Assembly (NCBI GenBank): GCA_019348095.1
Contig: JAHWKC010000183.1
Coordinates: 1 to 5,249 of the forward strand
Reading direction: 5' to 3'
Source: Pseudomonadota bacterium
GTDB lineage: Bacteria; Pseudomonadota; Gammaproteobacteria; Xanthomonadales; Xanthomonadaceae
DNA length: 5,249 bases
Positions 1 to 5,249 of this stretch are shown here, piece by piece. A model generated the notes under the pieces. That model saw only the letters and a program-made list of their open reading frames with translations. It ran no database searches and was not told the origin of the DNA. Position numbers and translations under genes: made by a program. Position 1 is the stretch's first letter. Each line of letters starts with the position of its first letter.

Positions 1-158
1 TTCTTCGCCGTCGTCTGCTCGTTCTCCTTCTCGACCTTCTTGCGCTGCTCGTCCAGCTTCTGGCGCTGCTGCTCGACCTTCTGCCGCTCCTGCTCGACGC
101 GCTTCTTGTCGCGCGCGAGGTCCTCGCGGGCCCGCTCGGTCTTGCGCTGCTCGTCCTG
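1..158 (-). CDS. Partial coiled-coil protein, function unknown (minus strand, cut at both ends)
   Basis: Read on the minus strand, with codons ending at plus positions 3-5, this stretch encodes about 50 residues made almost only of Glu, Gln, Lys, Arg, Asp and Ala, with Val or Leu every seventh residue. Successive heptads are VEQERQK, VEQQRQK, LDEQRKK and VEKENEQ, which is a textbook coiled-coil pattern. The C-terminal side runs off the window edge. The N-terminal side fades into unrelated sequence near 158 (H-P-R-P-E-C), with no start codon seen. The plus strand in the same codon register is also open and reads as a poly-Leu-like stretch, the expected antisense image of Glu/Gln/Lys codons. 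I therefore take the minus strand as the coding one. No enzyme domain is visible and the protein family cannot be named. It lies opposite to and abuts the DUF2182 fragment, so it may come from a different genomic source than lpoA. Confidence 0.45.
15..98 (-). repeat. Four 21-nt tandem repeats encoding coiled-coil heptads
   Basis: Units lie at 15-35, 36-56, 57-77 and 78-98. On the plus strand units 2-4 begin CTTCT, units 1, 3 and 4 end CTCGAC, and unit 2 ends CTCGTCCAG. Each unit codes one heptad on the minus strand. The units are diverged but clearly related, so this is coding-level repetition and not a satellite. Confidence 0.6.
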
Positions 159-296
159 GCACTCGGGGCGTGGGTGCTCACAGCGCGCGACGAGCAGATG
201 GCCATGGGAGCCGGAGCCTTCCTCCTGGCCTGGGTGGTCATGATGACGGCGATGATGCTGCCGGCGGCGGCACCCGTCGTGGCGCTGTACGCGCTC
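123..296 (+). pseudogene. Fragment of a DUF2182-type integral membrane protein, fused in frame to lpoA
   Basis: In the plus frame that continues into lpoA, positions 123-296 read as one hydrophobic helix (GLALLVLALGAWVL), a short linker with M-A-M-G, then F-L-L-A-W-V-V-M-M-T-A-M-M-L-P-A-A-A-P-V-V-A-L-Y-A. The W-x-x-M-M-x-A-M-M-L-P-x-x-A-P block is the hallmark of DUF2182, a family described as predicted metal-binding integral membrane proteins. Only the first quarter or so of such a protein (about 50 residues out of roughly 200 or more) is present; the later helices are absent. After L-Y-A the sequence changes within a few codons to LpoA-like sequence, with no stop codon or frame change. This motif is not part of LpoA. 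The fragment is either the scar of a real fusion or a join between unrelated sequences during assembly. The left boundary is approximate because the upstream frame is also antisense to a coiled coil. Confidence 0.6.
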
Positions 297-1427
297 GCCG
301 CGGCGCTGGCGCCGGGCGACCCTTTGTACAACTACGCTGGCCGTGCGCTGCTGCGCCGGGGCTTGCCGGTGCCGCGTGCGTTCGATCGTGAGCAGTGGCA
401 GTTCGGCTCCGGCATCCGCCCACCCGCCGACACCGATGGCTACCGGCCGCCGGTCAGGGTGGGGGTTTTGCTGCCGCTGTCGGGCGACATGTCGGCCGCG
501 GCCGCACCGGTCCGCGACGGATTCCTCGCCGGCTACTACGGTGAGCAGCGCCGCCGCCCCGAGGTCACCTTCTACGACACCCAGGGCACGCCGGGCGGCG
601 CCGTGGCCGCGTATGACCAGGCCAGCACGGAGGGCAACGACCTCGTGCTCGGCCCGCTGGGTCGCGAGGAGGTCGGCACCCTGTTCAACCGCGCCGCGCT
701 GCCGGTGCCGGTGCTTGCGCTCAACCGGGGCGTGGTGCGCCCTCCCGCCGGCCACGCCGGGTTTTCGCTGTCGCCGGAAGACGAGGGTCTGGCCGCGGCC
801 GATTACCTGACCGATCGCGGGGCGCGGCGGGTACTGGTGGTCCAGGGCAGCGATGACAGCCAAAGGCGCGCGGTCGCGGCGTTCCGCGAGGGACTGACCG
901 AAAGCGGCGGCGTGGTGACCGATGTGGTCGGCGCGACCACGGCCGATCTTGCGCCGTTCGCGCAGCGCGAGGGCGGCGTCGACGCGGTGCTGCTGGCGAT
1001 CCGTGGCAGCGCCGCGCGCGAGCTGATCGAGAAGCTGGCGCTCGCCGGCCTGGCCGACATCCCGCGGGTGGCGACCTCGCAATTGCTCTCCGGCACCGGC
1101 AATGCCGAGCAGGACCAGGTGCTCGACGGCATCGCATTCCCGAGCGAGGCCTGGACCAACCGCGGCGTGCGTGGCTTGCCGCCGGTCACCAGTGCCGGGC
1201 AGACACTGCCGACGGCCAGGGGCCCGGCTGCACGTCTGTTTGCCTTCGGTTACGACGCCTGGCTGCTCACGGCCTATCTGGAGCATCTGGCGACCCGCCT
1301 GGATGCGCATGTGGAAGGTGCCACCGGCACGCTGCGCCTGGATGGCTTGGGCAACGTGCGGCGCACGCCGGCGTGGTCGACGTTCATCGGCGGCCATGTG
1401 GTTCCGCTGGCCGGTCCGGGGCGCTAG
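174..1427 (+). CDS. lpoA: LpoA-type penicillin-binding protein activator, C-terminal domain with a foreign N-terminus
   Basis: LpoA is an outer-membrane lipoprotein that reaches through the periplasm to stimulate class A penicillin-binding proteins (PBP1A in E. coli) during peptidoglycan synthesis. Residues from about 46 to the end match its C-terminal periplasmic-binding-protein-like domain. There is a VRVGVLLPLSG strand and loop at 94-104, RDGFLAGYYGE at 114-124, DLVLGPLGREEV at 156-167 and an FGYDAWL stretch at 358-364. Normal LpoA-family proteins have a signal peptide with lipobox cysteine and a TPR-like N-terminal domain, and are several hundred residues longer. Here no cysteine or lipobox is present and residues 1-42 are DUF2182-like membrane sequence. 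The GTG at 174 is only the first usable start; the frame is open to the window edge, no ribosome-binding site stands out, and translation could begin further upstream. yraN follows 12 nt after the TAG. The family call is firm for the C-terminal part; whether a functional protein is made is doubtful. Confidence 0.75.
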   Translation: MLTARDEQMAMGAGAFLLAWVVMMTAMMLPAAAPVVALYALAAALAPGDPLYNYAGRALLRRGLPVPRAFDREQWQFGSGIRPPADTDGYRPPVRVGVLLPLSGDMSAAAAPVRDGFLAGYYGEQRRRPEVTFYDTQGTPGGAVAAYDQASTEGNDLVLGPLGREEVGTLFNRAALPVPVLALNRGVVRPPAGHAGFSLSPEDEGLAAADYLTDRGARRVLVVQGSDDSQRRAVAAFREGLTESGGVVTDVVGATTADLAPFAQREGGVDAVLLAIRGSAARELIEKLALAGLADIPRVATSQLLSGTGNAEQDQVLDGIAFPSEAWTNRGVRGLPPVTSAGQTLPTARGPAARLFAFGYDAWLLTAYLEHLATRLDAHVEGATGTLRLDGLGNVRRTPAWSTFIGGHVVPLAGPGR

Positions 1428-1439
1428 GGCGCCTGCCCG

Positions 1440-1850
1440 ATGACGCCCGTCATCGACCGGCGCGGCCGCGGTGCCGCGGTCGAGGCGGCAGCGCGGGTGC
1501 ATCTGCAGGCGGCCGGCCTCCGCCTGGTTGCGGCGAACGCCAATTTCCGCGCCGGCGAGCTCGATCTGGTGATGTTCGACGATGGTCGCCAGGCGACCAG
1601 CGGCGGCCAGGGCGCCACGCTGGTATTCGTGGAGGTGCGCTACCGCCGCAGCGCCGCGTTCGGCGGCGGCGCCGCATCGATCGACGCCGGCAAGCGCCGC
1701 AAGCTGGTCCGCGCCGCGCAGGCGTTCCTGCTGGCGCACCGGCGATACGCCAACACCGCCTGCCGCTTCGATGTGGTCGAAGCCCAGGGCGACCCGGCCG
1801 CACCCACGCTGACCTGGCTGCGGGATGCGTTTCGCGCGGATGATTGCTGA
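1440..1850 (+). CDS. yraN: YraN family protein (UPF0102), predicted nuclease-fold protein
   Basis: This 136-residue protein has the YraN/UPF0102 features in order: an N-terminal R-G-x-x-A-x-E helix (Glu15), G-E-L-D-L at 39-43, L-V-F-V-E-V-R-Y-R at about 61-69, F-G and a K-R-R-K-L basic helix, then C-R-F-D-V-V near the C-terminus. The conserved acidic residues (Glu15, Glu40, Asp42, Glu65) resemble the metal-binding core of the RecB/Holliday-resolvase-like nuclease fold. The family is usually about 120 residues and its cellular role is not established. The extra length is mainly a Gly/Gln-rich insert ([10 protein letters not shown]) just before the core VEV strand. The ATG at 1440 puts the family motif 13-15 residues in, as usual. 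The ribosome-binding site is weak (AGGG at 1426-1429, inside the end of lpoA). It lies 12 nt after lpoA, an order common in proteobacteria, so the two are probably co-transcribed. Confidence 0.9.
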   Translation: MTPVIDRRGRGAAVEAAARVHLQAAGLRLVAANANFRAGELDLVMFDDGRQATSGGQGATLVFVEVRYRRSAAFGGGAASIDAGKRRKLVRAAQAFLLAHRRYANTACRFDVVEAQGDPAAPTLTWLRDAFRADDC

Positions 1851-1852
1851 AG

Positions 1853-2015
1853 AAAAGCCCTGACGCGGATCGACACGGATAAGAGCGGATAATTGAGATC
1901 GGGAACCTGCTGGTCGGACCTTTTGCCAGCCCGGCAGCCGGCGCCGCCACAATGGTTCTTCTGTTGATCTTTTTTCAATCCGCCTTTTTCCGCCCTGATC
2001 CGCGTCAAAGCTTTT
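1853..2015. repeat. 163-bp imperfect palindromic intergenic element (REP/MITE-like)
   Basis: The ends are inverted copies of each other: 1853-1871 and the reverse complement of 1997-2015 match at 17 of 19 bases, beginning AAAAGC and including a perfect 11-bp TGACGCGGATC / GATCCGCGTCA pair. Complementarity continues inward with small gaps: GGAT-rich left arm to 1900 against the ATCC-rich right arm from 1966, with GATC at 1897-1900 and 1966-1969, then GAACC (1903-1907) against GGTTC (1954-1958). A small inner hairpin is formed by GCTGG (1909-1913) and CCAGC (1926-1930). The element starts 2 nt after the yraN stop and ends 16 nt before the next start codon. No target-site duplication or reading frame of interest is visible. 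This suggests a non-autonomous palindromic element; transcription through it would give a long hairpin that could also act as a processing or termination signal. Confidence 0.7.
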
Positions 2016-2031
2016 CGCCCCTCCAGACACC

Positions 2032-3411
2032 ATGCCCCTGCCCGCCCCACTGCATCGCGAACTTGCCGGCCTGCTCGGCGACGGCTGGCTGACCGATGCC
2101 AGCGAGCGGTTGACCTATGCCTATGACAACTCGCGGCGCGAGGTGCTGCCCGACGCAGTCGCGCTGCCGACCACGAGCGAGCAGGTGCTCGGGCTGGTGC
2201 GCGCCTGCCGCGCGCACCGGGTGCCGGTGGTTGCGCGCGGACGCGGCACCAACACCACCGGCGCGTCGGTGCCGGTCGACGGCGGGGTGGTGGTGTCGTT
2301 CGAGCGGATGAACCGGATCCTCGAGGTGCGCCCGGGCGATCGCTGCGCGGTGGTGCAACCGGGCGTGCTCAACGGCGATCTGCAGGCCGCCTTGAAGCCG
2401 CATGGGCTGTTCTGGCCGCCGGACCCGACCAGCGCGATGTTCAGCACCATCGGTGGCAACCTGGCGTGCAACGCCGGAGGTCCGCGTGCGGTGAAGTACG
2501 GCGCCAGCCGCGACAACGTGCTCGCGCTGACCGCGGTGACCGGCGCCGGCGAGTTGATCGTCTGCGGCACCGCGACCACCAAGGGCTCGACCGGCTACGA
2601 CCTGCAGCGCCTACTGGTCGGCAGCGAGGGCACGCTGGCCCTGATCGTCGAGGCGAGCCTGCGGCTGAGCCCCGCGCCGCCGGCCCGCCGCGCGCTGCGC
2701 GCGATCTACCGCGACGTCTCGACTGCGGCGCAGGCGGTGGCGCGGCTGATGGCGCAGCCGGTGACGCCGTCGATGCTCGAGTTCATGGATGCGCACGCGG
2801 TGCGACTGGCGCGTGACGTCGGCGGCGCCGACCTGCCGGCCGACGCCGGGGCACTGCTGATGATCGAGACCGACGGCGATGCCGACACCCTGCCGCACGA
2901 CGTGGAAGCGCTGATGCGCGCAGCCGAAGGCGACGGCCTGGTCGCGCTCGACGATGCCGCCGATGAAGCCGCGCGCGAGCGGTTGTGGGCCGCGCGCAAG
3001 GCACTGTCGCCGGCGCTGCGCACGCTCGCGCCGGGCAAGATCAACGAGGACGTGGTGGTGCCGGTCTCGCGCATCCCTCAATTGGTCGACGGCGTGCAGG
3101 CGCTGGCGCGCGAGTTCGAGCTGCCGATCGTCTGCTTCGGCCACGCCGGCAACGGCAACCTGCACGTCAACCTGCTGTTCGATCCATCCGATGCGTCGCA
3201 GGCGGCGCGTGCCTGGGCAGCGCTGGCGCGCGTGTTCTCGCTGACCATCGGGCTGGGTGGCACGCTGTCGGGCGAGCATGGCATCGGCCTGGCCAAGCGC
3301 GACTTCATGCCGCAGGCGGTCACCGCGCCCACGCTGTCGTTGATGCGCCAGCTCAAGCAGGTCTTCGATCCCGACAGCATCCTCAATCCGGGCAAGCTGC
3401 TGCCGCCGTGA
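2032..3411 (+). CDS. FAD-linked 2-hydroxyacid oxidoreductase, GlcD / D-lactate dehydrogenase type
   Basis: This is a complete 459-residue flavoprotein of the FAD-binding type 4 (VAO/PCMH) superfamily with a FAD-oxidase C-terminal domain; family members are usually 450-500 residues. The FAD domain shows P-T-T-S-E-Q-V at 46-52, the pyrophosphate loop A-R-G-R-G-T-N-T-T-G-A at 68-78, T-I-G-G-N-L-A-C-N-A-G-G-P at 139-151 and G-S-E-G-T-L-A at 197-203. The C-terminal domain has G-H-A-G-N-G-N-L-H at 370-378, giving His371 and His378 as probable metal ligands, S-G-E-H-G-I-G at 413-419 (Glu415, His416 in or near the active site) and the terminal N-P-G-K at 452-455. Relatives oxidise glycolate, D-lactate or D-2-hydroxyglutarate and pass electrons to quinone or a partner; the substrate cannot be decided here. 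No glcE or glcF lies beside it, which argues against a classical glycolate oxidase operon. The ATG at 2032 has no clear Shine-Dalgarno. The stop overlaps the next gene. Confidence 0.88.
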   Translation: MPLPAPLHRELAGLLGDGWLTDASERLTYAYDNSRREVLPDAVALPTTSEQVLGLVRACRAHRVPVVARGRGTNTTGASVPVDGGVVVSFERMNRILEVRPGDRCAVVQPGVLNGDLQAALKPHGLFWPPDPTSAMFSTIGGNLACNAGGPRAVKYGASRDNVLALTAVTGAGELIVCGTATTKGSTGYDLQRLLVGSEGTLALIVEASLRLSPAPPARRALRAIYRDVSTAAQAVARLMAQPVTPSMLEFMDAHAVRLARDVGGADLPADAGALLMIETDGDADTLPHDVEALMRAAEGDGLVALDDAADEAARERLWAARKALSPALRTLAPGKINEDVVVPVSRIPQLVDGVQALAREFELPIVCFGHAGNGNLHVNLLFDPSDASQAARAWAALARVFSLTIGLGGTLSGEHGIGLAKRDFMPQAVTAPTLSLMRQLKQVFDPDSILNPGKLLPP

Positions 3412-3992
3412 ACGCGCCGCTGGATCAGCTGCTCACCGACATCCGCGCGTGCCGCCTGTGCGCGCAACACCTGCCGCTCGGACCGCGACCGGTGCTGCAG
3501 GCGGCGGCCAGCGCACGCCTGTTGATCATCGGCCAAGCGCCGGGCGCGCGCGTGCATGCAACCGGGGTGCCATGGGACGACCGCAGCGGACAGCGCCTGC
3601 GCGACTGGATGCAGATCGACCCGGAAACGTTCTACGACCGCGCGCGGGTCGCGATCGTGCCTGTGGGGTTCTGCTATCCCGGCCGGGCCGGCTCGGGTGA
3701 CGCGCCGCCGCGCCCGGAATGCCGTGCGACCTGGCACCCCAGGCTCATGCCGCTGCTGCCGCGGGTCGAGACGATACTGCTGGTCGGGCAGCATGCGCAG
3801 GCCTGGTTCCTCGGCGCCGGCCGAAAGCAAACACTGACCGCCACCGTGCGCACGTGGCGCGAGTACTTTCCGCATGCAGTGCCGCTGCCGCACCCGAGCC
3901 CGCGCAACGTCGCGTGGTTCAAGGCCAATCCGTGGTTCGAAGCGGAGGTGCTGCCATCGATGCGCGAACGCGTGCGCGATCTGGTGAGCTAG
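3408..3992 (+). CDS. Uracil-DNA glycosylase superfamily protein, probable 4Fe-4S type
   Basis: This 194-residue protein belongs to the uracil-DNA glycosylase superfamily (COG1573-like), which removes uracil or damaged bases from DNA to start base excision repair. Motif 1 is G-Q-A-P-G at 42-46, followed by G-V-P-W-D-D-x-S-G-x-R-L-R at 53-65; the second catalytic motif is H-P-S-P-R-N at 162-167. Cysteines at 15, 18, 89 and 105 (C-x2-C, then two with 15 residues between) match the arrangement that binds a 4Fe-4S cluster in family 4 enzymes. Motif 1 has Gln where many family 4 enzymes have Glu, so substrate range may differ. The start is GTG at 3408, which shares GTGA with the stop of the upstream oxidoreductase; it is the only start that keeps Cys15 and Cys18, since the next Met is residue 68. 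This implies translational coupling. The longer open frame upstream of 3408 is antisense-like shadow sequence within the neighbour. Confidence 0.88.
   Translation: MNAPLDQLLTDIRACRLCAQHLPLGPRPVLQAAASARLLIIGQAPGARVHATGVPWDDRSGQRLRDWMQIDPETFYDRARVAIVPVGFCYPGRAGSGDAPPRPECRATWHPRLMPLLPRVETILLVGQHAQAWFLGAGRKQTLTATVRTWREYFPHAVPLPHPSPRNVAWFKANPWFEAEVLPSMRERVRDLVS
3989..3992. other. Palindromic CTAG holding both convergent stop codons
   Basis: The plus-strand glycosylase ends with TAG at 3990-3992 and the minus-strand thiL ends with TAG read from 3991 to 3989. The coding regions overlap by four bases, leaving no room for an intergenic terminator between the two convergent transcripts. Confidence 0.95.
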
Positions 3993-4951
3993 CCGGCGAA
4001 GTGCTGGTAGCCGGCGCTTGCAGGCAGCCATGACTCGCCGTCTGCCGACCGCGCACTGATGCCGCTGCCCGCGTGGATGTGGCCGATGCGCGTCAGCGCC
4101 GTGCCAGCGTGGACAGCGAGCTGCTCGATCTTGTCCCGCCGCGAGCGCGGCGCGGTAAAGCACAACTCGTAATCGTCGCCGCCGGTCGCCTGCAGCACCG
4201 CGCGCTCGCCAGCGCTGTACGCGGAGCGCATCTCCGGCGAGGTCGGCAGGTCCGCAAGCTGCACCACCCCGGCCACGCCGCTGGCGCTGCAGATGTGCCC
4301 CAGATCGGCGAGCAGTCCATCGGAAACATCGATGCATGCGTTGGCCAGCCCGGCCAGCGCGATACCGAGGCCGACCCGCGGCGTGGGACGGTCCAGCCTC
4401 GCCCGCAGCGCGCATGGCAAAGGCGCGCATTCTTCGCCCGGTCCCGGCAGCAAGCGCCGAAGCGCCGCGGCCGCATCCCCTAGCGTGCCACTGACCCACA
4501 CGTCATCGCCCACCCTCGCCGCGTCGCGGCGCAATGCTTCGCCGGGCGCGACCAGACCATGCACCGTCACGCAGATCGACATCGGACCGCTGGTGGTGTC
4601 GCCACCGACCAGCGCCACCCCATGCAGTGCCGAAATCTCCAGGAAGCCATCGTGGAACCCGTCCAGCCACGCCGCGTTGCTGTGCGGCACCGACAGCGAC
4701 AGCGTGCACCAGGCCGGCTGCGCGCCCATCGCGGCCAGATCGGAAAGGTTCACCGCCAGCGCCTTCCAGCCGATGTCGGTCGGTGCGGTCGCTGCGGGAA
4801 AATGCACCCCGGCGTTCAGCGTGTCGGTCGCGATCACCAGTTGCCGGTCGGCCGGCACCTGCACGATCGCCGCGTCGTCGCCGATACCCAGTACCACGTC
4901 GGTGCGCGCCGGTACCCGGCGCCGGATGCGCTCGATCAGATCGAATTCCAT
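3989..4951 (-). CDS. thiL: Thiamine-monophosphate kinase ThiL
   Basis: ThiL phosphorylates thiamine monophosphate with ATP to give thiamine diphosphate, the last step of the cofactor pathway, in the cytoplasm. The protein is 320 residues, a normal length. It carries the PurM/ThiL-fold motifs in order: G-I-G-D-D-A-A at 22-28, T-D-T-L-N-A-G-V-H-F at 42-51, K-A-L-A-V-N-L-S-D-L-A-A-M-G-A at 63-77, G-G-D-T-T at 116-120, D-V-S-D-G-L-L-A-D-L at 208-217 and G-G-D-D-Y-E-L at 257-263. The aspartates in these blocks are the usual Mg/ATP ligands, and none is missing. I chose the ATG at 4951 because the family begins M-x-F-D/E-L-I at this point and a GGGAG lies 7 nt upstream; a longer frame starting at 5086 would overlap nusB and add non-conserved residues. 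It follows nusB by 37 nt. pgpA, often found after thiL, is absent here. Confidence 0.96.
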   Translation of the reverse strand: MEFDLIERIRRRVPARTDVVLGIGDDAAIVQVPADRQLVIATDTLNAGVHFPAATAPTDIGWKALAVNLSDLAAMGAQPAWCTLSLSVPHSNAAWLDGFHDGFLEISALHGVALVGGDTTSGPMSICVTVHGLVAPGEALRRDAARVGDDVWVSGTLGDAAAALRRLLPGPGEECAPLPCALRARLDRPTPRVGLGIALAGLANACIDVSDGLLADLGHICSASGVAGVVQLADLPTSPEMRSAYSAGERAVLQATGGDDYELCFTAPRSRRDKIEQLAVHAGTALTRIGHIHAGSGISARSADGESWLPASAGYQHFAG

Positions 4952-4958
4952 GATCCAG

Positions 4959-4963
4959 CTCCC
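4959..4963 (-). promoter_or_regulatory. Ribosome-binding site of thiL (GGGAG)
   Basis: The minus strand reads GGGAG followed by a 7-nt spacer and ATG at 4951. It supports the 4951 start over the longer upstream frame. It is the clearest Shine-Dalgarno sequence in the window. Confidence 0.7.
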
Positions 4964-4988
4964 AGCCAGTCGGAGGGCAACACCAGCC

Positions 4989-5249
4989 TCACCGGTCGCG
5001 CGGCGCCTGCACCTCGGTGGCACGCCAGTCGGCTGCGGCACGGTCGAGCACGCCGTTGACGTAGGTATGGCCGTGCTCGGCACCAAAGCGCTTGACCGTC
5101 TCGATCGCCTCGTTGATGACCACCCGGTACGGCACGTCAGGACGCAGCCGCAGTTCGTAGGAGGCGATGCGCAGGACCGCGCGCTCGATCGGGTCCACCT
5201 GTTCGACGTCGCGATCCAGGAACGGCTTCAGCGCCTCGTCCAGGTCGTG
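4989..5249 (-). CDS. nusB: Transcription antitermination factor NusB (C-terminal part)
   Basis: The last 86 residues of NusB are present; the N-terminal portion lies beyond the right edge of the window. NusB binds boxA RNA together with NusE (ribosomal protein S10) and helps RNA polymerase resist termination, chiefly in rRNA operons. The visible part contains the family's conserved [15 protein letters not shown] helix, then [13 protein letters not shown] and [17 protein letters not shown] near the C-terminus. A GTG at 5198 (the Val before D-P-I-E-R) is internal, since H-D-L-D-E-A-L-K upstream of it is also NusB-like. The tail after V-N-G-V-L-D is a short charged extension of about 18 residues. 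The TGA is 37 nt from the thiL start, so the two are probably one transcript, as in the common ribH-nusB-thiL arrangement; ribH would be expected just outside the window. Confidence 0.95.
   Translation of the reverse strand, partial: HDLDEALKPFLDRDVEQVDPIERAVLRIASYELRLRPDVPYRVVINEAIETVKRFGAEHGHTYVNGVLDRAAADWRATEVQAPRDR

Noticed and set aside
1966..1976. T-run as the tail of a Rho-independent terminator for yraN
   Set aside because: The T-run lies within the right arm of the palindrome and is not placed immediately after a compact GC-rich stem. The inner hairpin ends at 1930, some 35 nt earlier, so I do not call a classical terminator.
2611..3279. 222-codon open frame on the minus strand
   Set aside because: It lies wholly inside the well-supported FAD oxidoreductase on the other strand. 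The translation is His/Arg/Gln-rich antisense with no family signature.
2985..3407. Upstream extension of the glycosylase frame
   Set aside because: It runs inside the FAD oxidoreductase in another frame with low-complexity Gly/Ala/Arg sequence. The family N-terminus begins at the GTG at 3408.
3078..4499. 473-codon open frame on the minus strand
   Set aside because: It is antisense to the FAD oxidoreductase and glycosylase and out of frame with thiL. Its translation is Arg/Ala/Gly-rich without any recognisable motif, as expected of a shadow frame in GC-rich DNA.
4952..5086. Longer thiL start giving 45 extra residues
   Set aside because: The extension overlaps nusB in another frame and has no ThiL-like sequence, while the ATG at 4951 has a GGGAG at correct spacing and the normal family start.
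1..5249. CRISPR array, tRNA or rRNA gene, prophage, toxin-antitoxin or defence system
   Set aside because: No spaced direct repeats, tRNA-like folds, rRNA sequence, transposase or phage proteins were seen on either strand. Except for the left end and the palindrome, the window is explained by housekeeping genes.

Overview
The window is GC-rich (roughly 70% by eye) and carries mostly ordinary housekeeping genes of a gammaproteobacterium. I favour Xanthomonadales/Lysobacteraceae (Lysobacter, Luteimonas or Thermomonas type). This rests on the lpoA-yraN pair, the style of the LpoA, uracil-DNA glycosylase and NusB proteins, and the nusB-thiL order. The placement is inferred from remembered family features, not from a search.

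Layout, left to right. Positions 1 to about 300 do not look like one normal gene. The minus strand of 1-158 reads as a Glu/Gln/Lys/Arg-rich coiled coil with 21-nt repeats. From about 123 to 296 the plus strand encodes a short piece of a DUF2182-type membrane protein (W-V-V-M-M-T-A-M-M-L-P). From about 300 this is joined in frame to the C-terminal part of an LpoA-type penicillin-binding-protein activator, which ends at 1427. The N-terminal TPR half and the lipoprotein signal expected of LpoA are missing. Either the gene is genuinely rearranged, or the left end of the assembly is chimeric. yraN follows 12 nt later (1440-1850).

The only sizeable gene-free stretch (1851-2031) is almost filled by a 163-bp imperfect palindrome (1853-2015) with AAAAGC ends and GGAT motifs spaced 10 bp apart. 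It looks like a small non-coding palindromic repeat or MITE-like element.

After it come a GlcD/D-lactate-dehydrogenase-type FAD oxidoreductase (2032-3411) and, overlapping it by four bases (GTGA), a uracil-DNA-glycosylase superfamily protein with four cysteines placed as for an iron-sulfur cluster (3408-3992). Facing these on the minus strand are nusB (5' end beyond the window) and thiL, 37 nt apart and very likely one operon. The plus and minus gene groups meet tail to tail, and both stop codons lie within one palindromic CTAG (3989-3992).

Functionally the intact genes cover cell-wall synthase activation, a putative nuclease-fold protein, 2-hydroxyacid oxidation, DNA repair, thiamine diphosphate synthesis and rRNA transcription antitermination. 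I see no CRISPR array, tRNA, rRNA, phage gene, transposase or defence system. The points most worth checking are the composite left end and the palindromic element.
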